The position numbers and the translations under genes are program-made. From Paenibacillus sp. FSL R5-0345 (GTDB taxonomy: Bacteria; Bacillota; Bacilli; Paenibacillales; Paenibacillaceae): DNA of 64,000 bases. Shown here one piece after another: positions 18,445 through 27,239 of this stretch. The notes beneath the pieces are model-generated. The model made no database searches. It was given only the letters and a program-made list of their open reading frames with translations, and was not told the origin of the DNA. The stretch spans positions 6,262,001-6,326,000 of the forward strand of contig NZ_CP009281.1 in the NCBI RefSeq assembly GCF_000758585.1, given 5' to 3'. Numbering within the stretch: the first letter of the stretch is position 1; each line of letters opens with the position of its first letter.

Positions 18445-19914
18445 TTAATTTGCCATATAACTAGATAATGCAGAAGACTGAGAGTTATATTTATTCATAG
18501 CAGTTTCCATTGCCGTAAACTGTTTGTAGTAGTTTGTCTCCAGAGTAGTGAGACGAGTCTGAAGTGTTTTAATCCTAGTATTATAATCTGTCAATCGCTT
18601 GCCCATTAAGCTATCTGACTTAAAGGCAATGGTTAAATCTGACGAAAACTTTGATGTCCCTACCTTAGTAACAAATTTATCCAAGGTATTACCTACGGTG
18701 GTAGTTAATTTATCGAATACGCCATCAGATCCTGAACCACCTTGAAACAAAGTCATAATCTTTTGAGGATTATCTGCTAAGGCTTGCTTTAATTTCGCCT
18801 CATCAATATATAACTTCCCATTCTCATAATATTGACCTGCAGTTATACCGATCGAACTAAGTTCGCCCATCCTATTTGATAGTTCAAATCGCATAGAAGC
18901 AATAGTAGATTTCAGAATTTCATCGTTCCTCAACAATCCACTCTTAGCCTTTTTCTCCCATAGTTCAATATCATTATCCGTCATTTCTTTCTTTTGCTCG
19001 TCCGAAAGTGGTGTGAAATCCTTATATTTCTCTTCATCAACTTTACTGTTTAACACACTTAACAGTTCATTATAATCCTTCACAAAACTCGTAATAGTTT
19101 CCAAAGCTTTCGCCGAGTCTGTTTGCGTATTAATTGTAGTAGCTACCCCATCCGTTTTAGACAAAAGTGTAAAACTCACACCATTTATTTTGAAATTATT
19201 ACTATCAAAACTCATTGGTGAACCATTTACAGTAATCTGTGCCTTCTCTGGAGGAATTGTAACCTTGAAAGCAGGATCACTTGATCCAAATAAGGTCAAT
19301 AAACTGTTTGTACCTGTGAGATCAACCTTACCTTCATCCCCATAGGTTTTTGAAGCCAAGGAAAACTTACCTGTAACCTCATCATATTTAGCCGTTACAT
19401 TAGCTTTACTATCTGAGTTTATTTTCGCAATTACCCCTGATATACTCAATTCCTTATCAAAATTAATGCTACTACCATTGATAACAATATTATATGTTTG
19501 TGTTGTAGAGGCAGAATCCGCAATCGCAGATAGCTTAGTTGCAGACGAAGGTATTGATCCATCTTTTTTAGGAACTACTGTCTCCCAAGACCTCGGTTTT
19601 GCTAATTCAGTAATCTCCATTTTCATAGGTATACCGTTAGCATCGGCTGTTGCTTCGGCCTTCAATGCTGTCGTATTCCCAGTTACAACTGCAGTCTGGG
19701 TATTTAATGCCGTCGACTTGTCATAATTCTTTAACTTAGAATTTTGAAAATCTACAAGCTTACTATTGATCTCACGATAGTTGTCCCGTTGCCATTGAAG
19801 TATCTGCTTTTGTTGATTTAATTTATCTAATGGTACACGCTTAGCAGTTATCATCTGCTTTACGAGAGTGTCCACATCTAGACCAGAAACCATCCCACTG
19901 ATCCGAGTCACCAT
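18445..19914 (-). CDS. fliD: flagellar filament cap protein FliD
   Basis: Cap at the filament tip that folds and inserts flagellin (hook-associated protein 2). It has 489 residues. The N-terminal D0 segment is RISGMVSGLDVDTLVKQMI, the C-terminal coiled coil is DYNTRIKTLQTRLTTLETNYYKQF, and the variable middle is in between. ATG at 19914 behind GGAGATG, 16 bases after flaG; likely one transcript flaG-fliD-fliS-fliT from the SigmaD site at 20368. Confidence 0.95.
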   Translation of the reverse strand: MVTRISGMVSGLDVDTLVKQMITAKRVPLDKLNQQKQILQWQRDNYREINSKLVDFQNSKLKNYDKSTALNTQTAVVTGNTTALKAEATADANGIPMKMEITELAKPRSWETVVPKKDGSIPSSATKLSAIADSASTTQTYNIVINGSSINFDKELSISGVIAKINSDSKANVTAKYDEVTGKFSLASKTYGDEGKVDLTGTNSLLTLFGSSDPAFKVTIPPEKAQITVNGSPMSFDSNNFKINGVSFTLLSKTDGVATTINTQTDSAKALETITSFVKDYNELLSVLNSKVDEEKYKDFTPLSDEQKKEMTDNDIELWEKKAKSGLLRNDEILKSTIASMRFELSNRMGELSSIGITAGQYYENGKLYIDEAKLKQALADNPQKIMTLFQGGSGSDGVFDKLTTTVGNTLDKFVTKVGTSKFSSDLTIAFKSDSLMGKRLTDYNTRIKTLQTRLTTLETNYYKQFTAMETAMNKYNSQSSALSSYMAN

Positions 19915-19929
19915 AGTATCATCTCCTAT

Positions 19930-20328
19930 CTATATTTTTTCGTCAATCATAATACCGGCAATTTCAATCATGTTTGCCACGAGGTCTAGTGTCTTCTCAG
20001 GAGGGATTTCTCTAATTAACTCCCCAGTTTCCTTATTGAGTACTTTTACCATAATGGCTTTGGTCTCTTTATGTACGCTAACTTCAAATGTAGTCGTAGG
20101 CCCCTGTAAGGCTTTTAGCGCCCGATCTAGCGCTTTAACAACCTGTTCCTCTCCCATAGAAACCGCTATACCTTCTCGTTCCAACTTCTTTAATTCAACA
20201 TTGCTGCGTAGTTGTCCTAACTTGATAGTTTCTTCTTTTTGTTCATTTATAGGAGTAACAGATGGTGTCCCCCCCGTTTCCATCAATTTTTTAGTATAAC
20301 TTACAGAATTCGAAAGACGAACATCCAT
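19930..20328 (-). CDS. flaG: FlaG family flagellar protein
   Basis: 132 residues. The C-terminal FlaG domain is clear (FEVSVHKETKAIMVKVLNKETGELIREIPPEK). FlaG proteins affect filament length in some bacteria; the exact role is unclear. A GTG at 20343 is in frame but lies upstream of the poly-G ribosome site; ATG at 20328 is preferred. First gene of the fliDST unit. Confidence 0.9.
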   Translation of the reverse strand: MDVRLSNSVSYTKKLMETGGTPSVTPINEQKEETIKLGQLRSNVELKKLEREGIAVSMGEEQVVKALDRALKALQGPTTTFEVSVHKETKAIMVKVLNKETGELIREIPPEKTLDLVANMIEIAGIMIDEKI

Positions 20329-20367
20329 ACTGGAACCCCCCACGTTAACTTTTCATTTATATTATAT

Positions 20368-20395
20368 CTATCGGTTTTTCTATACATTTGATTAA
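20368..20395 (-). promoter_or_regulatory. SigmaD-type promoter for flaG-fliD-fliS-fliT
   Basis: TTAA (20392-20395), a 16-base spacer and ACCGATAG (20368-20375), compared with SigmaD consensus TAAA-N15/16-GCCGATAT (3 of 4 and 6 of 8). The spacer equals those of the hag and flgM promoters here. Confidence 0.6.
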
Positions 20396-20463
20396 TACGA
20401 GAGGTAAAATTATCCTTAGGTTTACTACAGTGAAGAACGGAACAATGTCCGAACCTTATCATT

Positions 20464-20515
20464 AAGTAAGCAAATACATGTCGACTAAAAGTAAGCAAAT
20501 AAAATGTCGACTAAA
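20464..20515. repeat. Tandem direct repeat of about 25 bp, two copies
   Basis: AAGTAAGCAAATA-C-ATGTCGACTAAA is followed at once by AGTAAGCAAATAA-AATGTCGACTAAA. The two units differ by one or two bases. Repeats of this type occur near ends of some insertion sequences, but no transposase is next to it. Confidence 0.75.
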
Positions 20516-20689
20516 AAACAAAAAAATTCATACCAACCTAATGTATCCTCTCGTAAAGTAATCACTTTGTTGGTAACTAGAAGTACAGTTACCATTAGGA
20601 TTTAAACCTGTGAAGAGAAGTAGTAGATAAGCAACTCCTTACACTTAAAAGTATTTTCTCAATTAATCGTTATACATTAATGGGTCTGA

Positions 20690-20871
20690 TCCTCCATAAG
20701 AGTGTCCACCATATTCTGACTAGCATCCTCTACTTTCGTTCGAAACTTGCCTTAATTGGCTAAATAACCTTACAGTGAGTTAATTATCTTATTAATTGTA
20801 GCTTCGTCAAGTGTCATGCAATTGAAGAATACAAGATGCCACTGTTCTCCGCATCTATCACATACATTCAT
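20690..20871 (-). pseudogene. Possible decayed short coding stretch
   Basis: From ATG 20871 the minus strand reads 33 codons with a CxxC pair (NVCDRCGEQWHLVFF) to a stop at 20770; the same frame continues after two stops with KFRTKVEDASQNMVDTLM-like residues to about 20690. The reading is helix-like and could be a broken small gene, but chance is not excluded. No homologue recognised. Confidence 0.2.
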
Positions 20872-21108
20872 TACATCTCAAGACCGCCTAATTAGACCCA
20901 CCCTCATACTCCCACCAACAAAAATCCCTCATTAGGCTATCACCAATCCCAAGTAGACTCCTTTCTAGGTTGAACTCCGCTATTGCCTCACCATCCTTTT
21001 GTCAGAAACAAAAATAAGGCTTCCCCGAGAGAAACCCTAAATGTTGACTAACAAAATACGTCTTTTCGATAAATATGATTTATAATTTCAATTTCCTTTA
21101 GTTCTGCT

Positions 21109-21141
21109 AAAAAAAGAGACCCTAGATAGTCTAGGATCTCC
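21109..21141 (-). terminator. Terminator after hag
   Basis: The 11-bp stem GAGATCCTAGA with TCTAGGGTCTC is followed by seven T on the minus strand, right after the hag stop. Confidence 0.93.
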
Positions 21142-21157
21142 TTGTAACTCTATAAGA

Positions 21158-22519
21158 TTAACGAAGCAATTGAAGTACACCTTGTGGTTGTTGGTTAGCT
21201 TGAGCCAACATAGCTTGTGCAGCTTGAGCAAGGATGTTGTTCTTCGTTTGGTTCATCATTTCTTTAGCCATATCCACATCACGAACACGGGATTCAGCTG
21301 CAGTCAAGTTCTCGGAAGAAGCACCCAAGTTGTTGATCGTATGCTCCAAACGGTTTTGGAACGCACCCAGTTTAGAGCGTTCGCCAGAAACTTGTTTCAT
21401 AGCTTCGTCTAAGACTTTAAGCGCATCGTTTGAACCTGATTGCGTCAACAAACTAACATCTTTTACCAACTTGTTATTAGCTTTATCACCAAGCGTGTTA
21501 GAGCTAACTTCATTAACGTCAATTGTCATGCTTTGGTCTTTATTTGCACCGATTTGAAGTGTTGCTCCACCGCCAGCAACTGTGATAGTTGCTGAATCAG
21601 TAGCTGTTGTAGCATTAGCAATAAATTCAGCTCCATGGAAACCTACTGATTGGCCTATACCTGTTACCTGCTCAGATGCTCCATTTGGACCAACTACTGT
21701 AGCAACTGCATCTACACCAGCTGCCACAGTTCCTCCGAAGTCAGCAGCATCAGCTCCACCTACTGTAATATTTGAAATAGATCCAAATTCTGTTTGATCA
21801 AGCTTAACAAAGTTTGTACTTACAGTCGCCTGCACACCAGTTTTATCTTTGTATTCATTAATTTTATTTACAACATCTTGTGTAGTTGCAGCTGTCATAC
21901 CTGAAAAATCAATTTTTGTGCCATTAATAACTAGCTCTTTACCAGAAACATCTACACCACCACTAAGATCAAGAGTACCAGCGGCTGCACTTGCTTTAGT
22001 AGCAACTGTATCAACAGTTACAGTATAATTGCCTTTTGCTAAACCAGTAGCAGATGTAATGTCAACTTTAGTCTTATCAGTGGAAGTTCCTGTAACACCT
22101 AAGCTACCATTTAAAAGTTTTTGAGTGTTGAACTCTGTTGTTTCGGAAATACGGTTAATTTCGGATTTCAACTGTTCAACTTCTTTTTGGATTTCTTTTC
22201 TGTCATCTAGTGTGTTTGTATCATTACCAGATTGTACTGCAAGTTCACGCATACGTTGAAGAATGCTGTGAGTTTCGTTCAAAGCGCCTTCAGCAGTTTG
22301 AATCAAAGAAATACCGTCTTGCGAGTTACGGGATGCTTGATCCAAACCACGGATTTGACCACGCATTTTTTCGGAGATAGCCAAACCAGCAGCATCGTCA
22401 CCTGCACGGTTGATGCGAAGACCTGAAGACAATTTTTCGATATTTTTACTAGTTGCTGCAGTATTTGCACCCAATTGACGGTGTGTGTTCAAAGCTGCGA
22501 TATTGTGGTTAATAATCAT
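21158..22519 (-). CDS. hag: flagellin
   Basis: Filament subunit, exported through the flagellar pathway, with no signal peptide. The conserved N-terminal D0/D1 (MIINHNIAALNTHRQLG ... ISEKMRGQIRGLDQA) and C-terminal D1/D0 (ending with QPQGVLQLLR) flank a variable, alanine/threonine/valine-rich central domain (about residues 165-380). It has 453 residues, longer than Bacillus subtilis Hag (304) because of that surface domain. The start is ATG 22519, six bases behind GGGAGGAAA; upstream in-frame ATG 22579 lies inside the leader. SigmaD promoter and CsrA-like sites lie upstream, and a terminator follows. Confidence 0.97.
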   Translation of the reverse strand: MIINHNIAALNTHRQLGANTAATSKNIEKLSSGLRINRAGDDAAGLAISEKMRGQIRGLDQASRNSQDGISLIQTAEGALNETHSILQRMRELAVQSGNDTNTLDDRKEIQKEVEQLKSEINRISETTEFNTQKLLNGSLGVTGTSTDKTKVDITSATGLAKGNYTVTVDTVATKASAAAGTLDLSGGVDVSGKELVINGTKIDFSGMTAATTQDVVNKINEYKDKTGVQATVSTNFVKLDQTEFGSISNITVGGADAADFGGTVAAGVDAVATVVGPNGASEQVTGIGQSVGFHGAEFIANATTATDSATITVAGGGATLQIGANKDQSMTIDVNEVSSNTLGDKANNKLVKDVSLLTQSGSNDALKVLDEAMKQVSGERSKLGAFQNRLEHTINNLGASSENLTAAESRVRDVDMAKEMMNQTKNNILAQAAQAMLAQANQQPQGVLQLLR

Positions 22520-22525
22520 TTGATA

Positions 22526-22564
22526 TTTCCTCCCTGAAATTAAGTTAGTTCCACATCCATGTGG
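22526..22564 (-). promoter_or_regulatory. Two CsrA-type binding sites in the hag leader
   Basis: Site 1 is a short hairpin CCACA-TGGA-TGTGG (22551-22564) with GGA in its loop. Site 2 is AGGGAGGAAA (22526-22535), which is also the ribosome site. This dual layout matches the described Bacillus hag leader, where CsrA binds both and blocks translation until FliW removes it. csrA and fliW are the next genes upstream in this window. Confidence 0.75.
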
Positions 22565-22617
22565 TAAACGCCGAACCATTAAGGTCGGCCGCCCTGCCGG
22601 CTCAGCGTCTAATACAT

Positions 22618-22645
22618 ATATCGACTGTACGCACCCAACTGTTTA
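22618..22645 (-). promoter_or_regulatory. SigmaD promoter of hag
   Basis: TAAA (22642-22645), a 16-base spacer and GTCGATAT (22618-22625), one mismatch from GCCGATAT. The leader to the hag ATG is about 90 bases. Confidence 0.88.
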
Positions 22646-22689
22646 GAGTAATTCGAAGTTTTTTTAAAATTTCTTGGGTAAATTCTCCA

Positions 22690-22736
22690 AAATAAAATAA
22701 AAAACCCGAGTCTGCGTTCAAACAGTCCCAGGTTCT
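22690..22736 (-). terminator. Terminator after csrA
   Basis: A 12-bp imperfect stem (AACCTGGGACTG with CAGACTCGGGTT) is followed by TTTTATTTTATTTT on the minus strand. It separates the flgM-to-csrA transcript from hag. Confidence 0.85.
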
Positions 22737-22765
22737 GGAATAGATACGTGCTATATGTCAATCAT

Positions 22766-23008
22766 TCATTCATTCTTATTTACATTACGAAGCCGATGGA
22801 TCAATGCATTCAGATCAGTCTGCTGTGGACCAACTGACTCACGATTGGTCTCCTGAATTGAAAGGTAAACCTCTTTACGAAAAATATCAACATGCTTAGG
22901 TGCAGTGATACCAACCTTTACCGTATCGCCATCTACGCTTAAGATCGTCAGTTCTATCTGATCTTGGATGACGATGGACTCTCCTTTTTTGCGGGAAAGC
23001 ACGAGCAT
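22766..23008 (-). CDS. csrA: carbon storage regulator CsrA
   Basis: A small RNA-binding dimer that represses hag translation at GGA sites in its leader. It has 80 residues starting [14 protein letters not shown], with the conserved [16 protein letters not shown] core. ATG 23008 lies one base past the fliW stop, with GGTGGATGAT as ribosome site inside fliW, so translation is coupled. The upstream in-frame ATGs belong to the fliW end and are rejected. Confidence 0.97.
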   Translation of the reverse strand: MLVLSRKKGESIVIQDQIELTILSVDGDTVKVGITAPKHVDIFRKEVYLSIQETNRESVGPQQTDLNALIHRLRNVNKNE

Positions 23009-23009
23009 A

Positions 23010-23456
23010 TCATCCACCATCCTTTCCATCGATAACTGACTGTTCCTGCAGCAAGGAATGCTTAGTATGGTAAGGTGCTTTATGAAGAACGATCTGTTTA
23101 GCTAAACGAGCTGTAGGATTCAATACAATAGGAGCTAGAAGATTAATCGTCGAATGTTCAGTTTGTTCCTTCAGAGTGATAACACAACGAACGACAATCC
23201 CATCTTTTATACTTAATTCTTCAGCTTCATCATCCGGCAACTCAAACTCATAGGACGGATAAAAAACAAATGGATCTCCTAACAGAAAGGATAGACCCAT
23301 GCTTCTAACAGATTGGAGATACCAAAAAGGTGTTTGCTCCATCGCGATCAAAGCAAAGTCGATTTCTTCATCAAAGCCAGGTAGTCCTTTGGGAAAATGG
23401 TATACTTGCTCTTCATCTACTTCCAATGTACCCCAAGATAGTGTTTCTATAATCAA
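23010..23456 (-). CDS. fliW: flagellar assembly factor FliW
   Basis: Binds free flagellin, or CsrA when flagellin has been exported, thereby sequestering CsrA and releasing hag translation. The core motif [18 protein letters not shown] and the [19 protein letters not shown] segment are typical. I choose TTG at 23456 ([13 protein letters not shown], 148 residues), nine bases behind GAGGA; the GTG at 23465 touches the ribosome site and gives an N-terminus not seen in FliW relatives I remember. Directly coupled to csrA. Confidence 0.93.
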   Translation of the reverse strand: MIIETLSWGTLEVDEEQVYHFPKGLPGFDEEIDFALIAMEQTPFWYLQSVRSMGLSFLLGDPFVFYPSYEFELPDDEAEELSIKDGIVVRCVITLKEQTEHSTINLLAPIVLNPTARLAKQIVLHKAPYHTKHSLLQEQSVIDGKDGG

Positions 23457-23523
23457 GTAATTCACTCCTCAAAAGTTTTGCAGCGCAAAACTAGCTTCTT
23501 AAGAAATCCTATTACATAATATA

Positions 23524-23570
23524 TAGCACAAAAGCTATAGAGGCGCTTTCTGGCACATCTATAGCTTAAG
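23524..23570 (-). terminator. Terminator-like hairpin after the DUF6470 gene
   Basis: AAGCTATAGA pairs with CTATAGCTT, followed by TTGTGC; only a short T stretch. It probably acts as a partial terminator or 3' end between the DUF6470 gene and fliW. Confidence 0.5.
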
Positions 23571-23573
23571 AAG

Positions 23574-24140
23574 CTACAATTGAACATTCAATTCTGGTGG
23601 AATAAACTGAACAGAAGCGTATTGCTGCATATATATATTTAACTTTCCACGGGTATACTCAATTTCAGGATTACGCCGATCAACCTGAATATCAACCTTT
23701 GAGGCACTAAATTCGATTTGTGGGGCTCTCGTCTCAAAGTGAATCTCCACATTAGCATACGATGCTGGACCACGTGTCTCCGGAAAGGATTGTGGTTCAG
23801 TGTCTGATCCGTATACTTCTGCAATCGTATTGCCAGGTTTAAAAAACTGAGCCATCCGATTCCCTTGCTCAACCTTTCGGGCAATTCCCTGAAGGTATAA
23901 CTGTTGAATGCCAGAATAAATCCGTTTGTTCATATCCAGCATCCTTCCACCGTTATAAGCCTCCCAAGCACGGGATTGATCAATAGTAAGCTCCGGTCTA
24001 GTAGATTGAACCGTTAATTCACCTGCAGTAGTCTTTATTTTAACCTCAGCTTTAGGCTGAGTGATCGAGTAAGTGCCCGGATCAGCATCAATACCAATCA
24101 CAGCAGGCGTCTGACGGATTTGCAATATCGGTTGTAGCAA
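23574..24140 (-). CDS. yviE: DUF6470 (YviE-like) flagellar-cluster protein
   Basis: 188 residues with a strongly alternating beta pattern (LQIRQTPAVIGIDADPG, ELTVQSTRPELTIDQSRAWEA, VDRRNPEIEY). It sits between flgL and fliW exactly where yviE lies in Bacillus; function unknown, perhaps flagellum related. Start TTG at 24140 behind GAGGTGG; 16 bases after flgL, so co-transcribed. The call rests on synteny and general pattern. Confidence 0.75.
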   Translation of the reverse strand: MLQPILQIRQTPAVIGIDADPGTYSITQPKAEVKIKTTAGELTVQSTRPELTIDQSRAWEAYNGGRMLDMNKRIYSGIQQLYLQGIARKVEQGNRMAQFFKPGNTIAEVYGSDTEPQSFPETRGPASYANVEIHFETRAPQIEFSASKVDIQVDRRNPEIEYTRGKLNIYMQQYASVQFIPPELNVQL

Positions 24141-24155
24141 CGAGAACCACCTCTA

Positions 24156-25073
24156 TTATCTGATAAAGTCTACGAGAGTTGTGGAAATAATCTTTGCACC
24201 CACAGACAAGGATGCATTATAGATATTCTCTTGAATCTTAGAGTTCATAATCAAACCCTCATAGTCGGCATCTTCAGTCTTAGCCTGTAAATCCGTTAAG
24301 TTAATATTCAAATCACTAAGCCGATCCTGCATTAATTCCACACGGTTGGTTTTGGCCCCTATTTCAGAGCGCGCCGTCAGAATTTTTTCCATCCTTGTAT
24401 CAATTAAACCAAGTTGTGCCGATATTCCTTTGGAATCACCGGATTTCAAGGCAACTGATAATTGATTAATGATTGCAAACAAATTGTCTGCATCCCCAGT
24501 ATTACCGAATACGTCATTACCTGTCGTACTAATAGGCATACGCACGTCTTCACCTACGATAAACTGAATCTGCCCTGTATCCGTAGTAATCGGCTTAGAT
24601 ACATCGTATGTACCATCCGCACCTTTAGCAAAATCATAAGGCTTCGTATTGTATTGCTCACCATTAAAAATATACTTTCCGTTCAGTGTACTGTTAGAAA
24701 TATCCACCAGCTGTTCTTTCAGCTGCATAACCTCTGCATTGATACTATCTAGAGCAGACTGTGGATTACTACCTGTCGCAGCCTGTACGGACAGTTCACG
24801 AATCTTCTGTACAACATCTCCGGCCTGCCCTAGAACTGTATCATTATAATCTAGCCATGAAAGAGCGCTATCTACATTCTTAGTATATTGCTCGTTAGAT
24901 GAAAGCTCCGCACGATAACGCAGAGAATACGTAATTCCTACCGGATCATCGGAAGGCTTATTGATTTTGCGGCCACTTGAAAGCTGTAATTGTGTGTCGT
25001 TCATCGTACGTGCGTTACGGTTTAGGTTAAGCAGAAGCTGTGAATTCATCATGTTAGAGGTTACTCTCAACAT
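24156..25073 (-). CDS. flgL: flagellar hook-filament junction protein FlgL (HAP3)
   Basis: Links FlgK to the filament. It has 305 residues. The flagellin-like N-terminus (MLRVTSNMMNSQLLLNLNRN ... LSSGRKINKPSDDPVGI) and C-terminal coiled coil (KIISTTLVDFI) are visible. ATG at 25073, behind AAAAGGAGA, 15 bases after flgK. Confidence 0.95.
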   Translation of the reverse strand: MLRVTSNMMNSQLLLNLNRNARTMNDTQLQLSSGRKINKPSDDPVGITYSLRYRAELSSNEQYTKNVDSALSWLDYNDTVLGQAGDVVQKIRELSVQAATGSNPQSALDSINAEVMQLKEQLVDISNSTLNGKYIFNGEQYNTKPYDFAKGADGTYDVSKPITTDTGQIQFIVGEDVRMPISTTGNDVFGNTGDADNLFAIINQLSVALKSGDSKGISAQLGLIDTRMEKILTARSEIGAKTNRVELMQDRLSDLNINLTDLQAKTEDADYEGLIMNSKIQENIYNASLSVGAKIISTTLVDFIR

Positions 25074-25088
25074 ACGCTATATCTCCTT

Positions 25089-26672
25089 TTATCTGCCGAC
25101 TGTGCCGGTGGAATTAATCAATTTGTCGAGCAGTTCATCAAAAGTAGTCATAAAACGCGCAGCGGCACTATAAGCATGCTGGAATACGAGCATATTCGAC
25201 ATTTCTTCATCCAGTGATACTCCGCTGACAGATTGGCGACGGGAGTTAACCTGCTCTACCAGATAATCTGAATTATCCGTCTGACGCGCAGCCTCTTGTG
25301 ATTGAATACCAAGCTGACCCACCATGGAGCCAAGAAGCCCACCAACAGTATTGCTAATGCTACCGTCCGGCGTAGTGAATTTACTATCCTTGAGGTTCGT
25401 CAATAAAAGAGCCAAGGTGTTATTTCCTTTAACGACCTGCGTGTTGCCAGCTGCATCTACAGTAGTACGCAGTGAGGTTGCGAATAAACTAACATCCGCA
25501 GCAATTTCCGGATTCAACTTGATCGTTCCAGCGTCACCAGAGGTTACAAAGAAATCACGGCCGGAGCTTCCATCCATCGCATAACCTAACTTATGAAGTC
25601 CGTTCAAGCCTTTAACAATGGTCTTGGCGTCCTCATACATTGTTGCTCCCTTAGGCATAGCCTGACCTGCAGCCAATGTAACTACGGTGCCATCTGCTTG
25701 TGTAATCTTAGCATCAGTAGTCAACACCGTACCTTCAGGAAGATTTGAACCTGCCGGTATTGTAATTTCAACATCACCAGTAGCAATCGTACTTGCCATA
25801 TCGTTGAGTTGTTTCTTGTAGTCGGTAACATAAGTATTTTTGGAGAAAATCATTCCGTAAGCCTCTCCGCCCTTCAAAGTGCCGGCGGCGTAAGCATTAT
25901 TAAGAAATGCGCTATCTACGTTCGCAGTAACTTCTCCGCCCTCTACCAGTGGCTGTCCACCCAGAGAAACGTTATAACCAGCTTCCGTCTCCACAACGGT
26001 AATATTAGCAATCTTGGATAGCTTGTCCGCCATCAGATCGCGTTGATCGCGTAAATCATTTGCCTGATCGCCCATACCTTCGATCTTATAGATCGATTTA
26101 TTCAAGTCTGCGATAGCGGTCAGGTAGCCCTGAGCTTCTTTTGCTTTAACGTCAATATTAGTAGCAAGATCCCGATCGAGATTATCTAATTGCGTGCTCA
26201 TATAATTCATAGCATCAGTCAAAGATTGTGCAGTTTGCACTACAATCTTACGAGCAGTAGGATCTTCAGGGTTTTTACTAAGGTCAGACCAGGATTTCCA
26301 GAAGTTGTCCAGCACCGTACGAATACCTGTATCCGATGGTTCATTAACAATCGCTTCTAGTTTAGAGAGGGTATCTGCTTGAAGCTTCCAGTTTCCAAAT
26401 GCAGAATTCTCACCACGGTACTGATCATCCAGAAACATTTCCCGAATCCGATCGATAGACGAGAATTCCACCCCAGTGCCCATTTGACCAGGAACAGTAG
26501 ATTTATTAAATCCGTACGCTTCAATAGGTAAAGCGGCCTTCATATTAACACGTTGACGGGTATAACCCTCGGTATTCGCATTAGCGATATTATGTCCAGT
26601 TGTATTAAGAGCTGCGGTCTGAGTAAAAAGGCTGCGTCTCGCGGTCTCTATCGAGTGAAATGTGGATGTCAT
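25089..26672 (-). CDS. flgK: flagellar hook-associated protein FlgK (HAP1)
   Basis: Hook-filament junction protein. It has 527 residues. The N-terminal rod/hook signature is SLFTQTAALNTTGHNIANANTEGYTRQRV and the C-terminal GVSLDEEMSNMLVFQHAYSAAARFMTTFDEL matches the family. ATG at 26672 behind AAGGAGGAG; 54 bases after flgN. Confidence 0.96.
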   Translation of the reverse strand: MTSTFHSIETARRSLFTQTAALNTTGHNIANANTEGYTRQRVNMKAALPIEAYGFNKSTVPGQMGTGVEFSSIDRIREMFLDDQYRGENSAFGNWKLQADTLSKLEAIVNEPSDTGIRTVLDNFWKSWSDLSKNPEDPTARKIVVQTAQSLTDAMNYMSTQLDNLDRDLATNIDVKAKEAQGYLTAIADLNKSIYKIEGMGDQANDLRDQRDLMADKLSKIANITVVETEAGYNVSLGGQPLVEGGEVTANVDSAFLNNAYAAGTLKGGEAYGMIFSKNTYVTDYKKQLNDMASTIATGDVEITIPAGSNLPEGTVLTTDAKITQADGTVVTLAAGQAMPKGATMYEDAKTIVKGLNGLHKLGYAMDGSSGRDFFVTSGDAGTIKLNPEIAADVSLFATSLRTTVDAAGNTQVVKGNNTLALLLTNLKDSKFTTPDGSISNTVGGLLGSMVGQLGIQSQEAARQTDNSDYLVEQVNSRRQSVSGVSLDEEMSNMLVFQHAYSAAARFMTTFDELLDKLINSTGTVGR

Positions 26673-26726
26673 GCTTCTTACTCCTCCTTATGTCCTGCTC
26701 CAGCAGAACACTTCATCAGTACAATT

Positions 26727-27227
26727 CTAGCCTCTTGCATCAAAAATCCCCGACCGATTTACGTTATTTCCCTTATCGGACGGACGATGATATGTGATAT
26801 CCTGATTCGGTCTTCCAACCAGCAGATCCAAAGAATAATCTATAAAAGTAAGCGACTGCTCTATCAGCTTCTGATTAAGCTCATTTGCTTCTTTCAAGCG
26901 GTGTAAAGTGCCAGAAAGCTTCTGCTGAATATGCAGCAGTCGTGCCTTGTCTTCAGGGTCAAATATAAGTCTGGACAGCTCAGTTAGGTTCAGGTTCAGG
27001 TTGGAACGAATACCCACGCCTTGCAGAACGGTATATGCTGCCGCGATTCGCTGTTCCTCGAGCTGTGCAATCAGTTTCATTAACTTGGACTCACGGTTCA
27101 GGATGTCGATTAATGCATCCACCTTGTTGTCCATAATCGTCTGTTTTTTCTCAGCGGCCAGCTCCAGCATTTGGTTATGTACTTCGTCCAGCCGCTCCAA
27201 TAGTTCTATTAATGTTGTCAATGCCAT
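26727..27227 (-). CDS. flgN: FlgN-type flagellar export chaperone
   Basis: About 166 residues, largely alpha-helical with heptad-like stretches (TTLIELLERLDEVHNQMLELA, NELNQKLIEQSLTFIDYSLDLL), the FlgN family pattern; it escorts FlgK and FlgL to export. The flgM stop (TAG) is followed at once by GTG 27239 in frame, but AGGTGA is eight bases upstream of ATG 27227, which I prefer. The tail (VGRPNQDITYHRP) is unstructured. Confidence 0.88.
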   Translation of the reverse strand: MALTTLIELLERLDEVHNQMLELAAEKKQTIMDNKVDALIDILNRESKLMKLIAQLEEQRIAAAYTVLQGVGIRSNLNLNLTELSRLIFDPEDKARLLHIQQKLSGTLHRLKEANELNQKLIEQSLTFIDYSLDLLVGRPNQDITYHRPSDKGNNVNRSGIFDARG

Positions 27228-27239
27228 GGATGGTTTCAC

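Larger units (their letters stand above)
20329..21157. other. 829-base spacer between flaG and hag
   Basis: It holds the flaG promoter near one end and the hag terminator at the other. In between are a tandem direct repeat (20464-20515) and a possible decayed short coding stretch on the minus strand (20690-20871). It is unusually long and gene-free for this tightly packed flagellar block, and looks like decayed or inserted DNA. Confidence 0.6.

Noticed and set aside
21158-22579. Start of flagellin at 22579
   Set aside because: The first 20 residues would be translated from the regulatory leader; MIINHNIAALNTH at 22519 is the family start with a perfect ribosome site.
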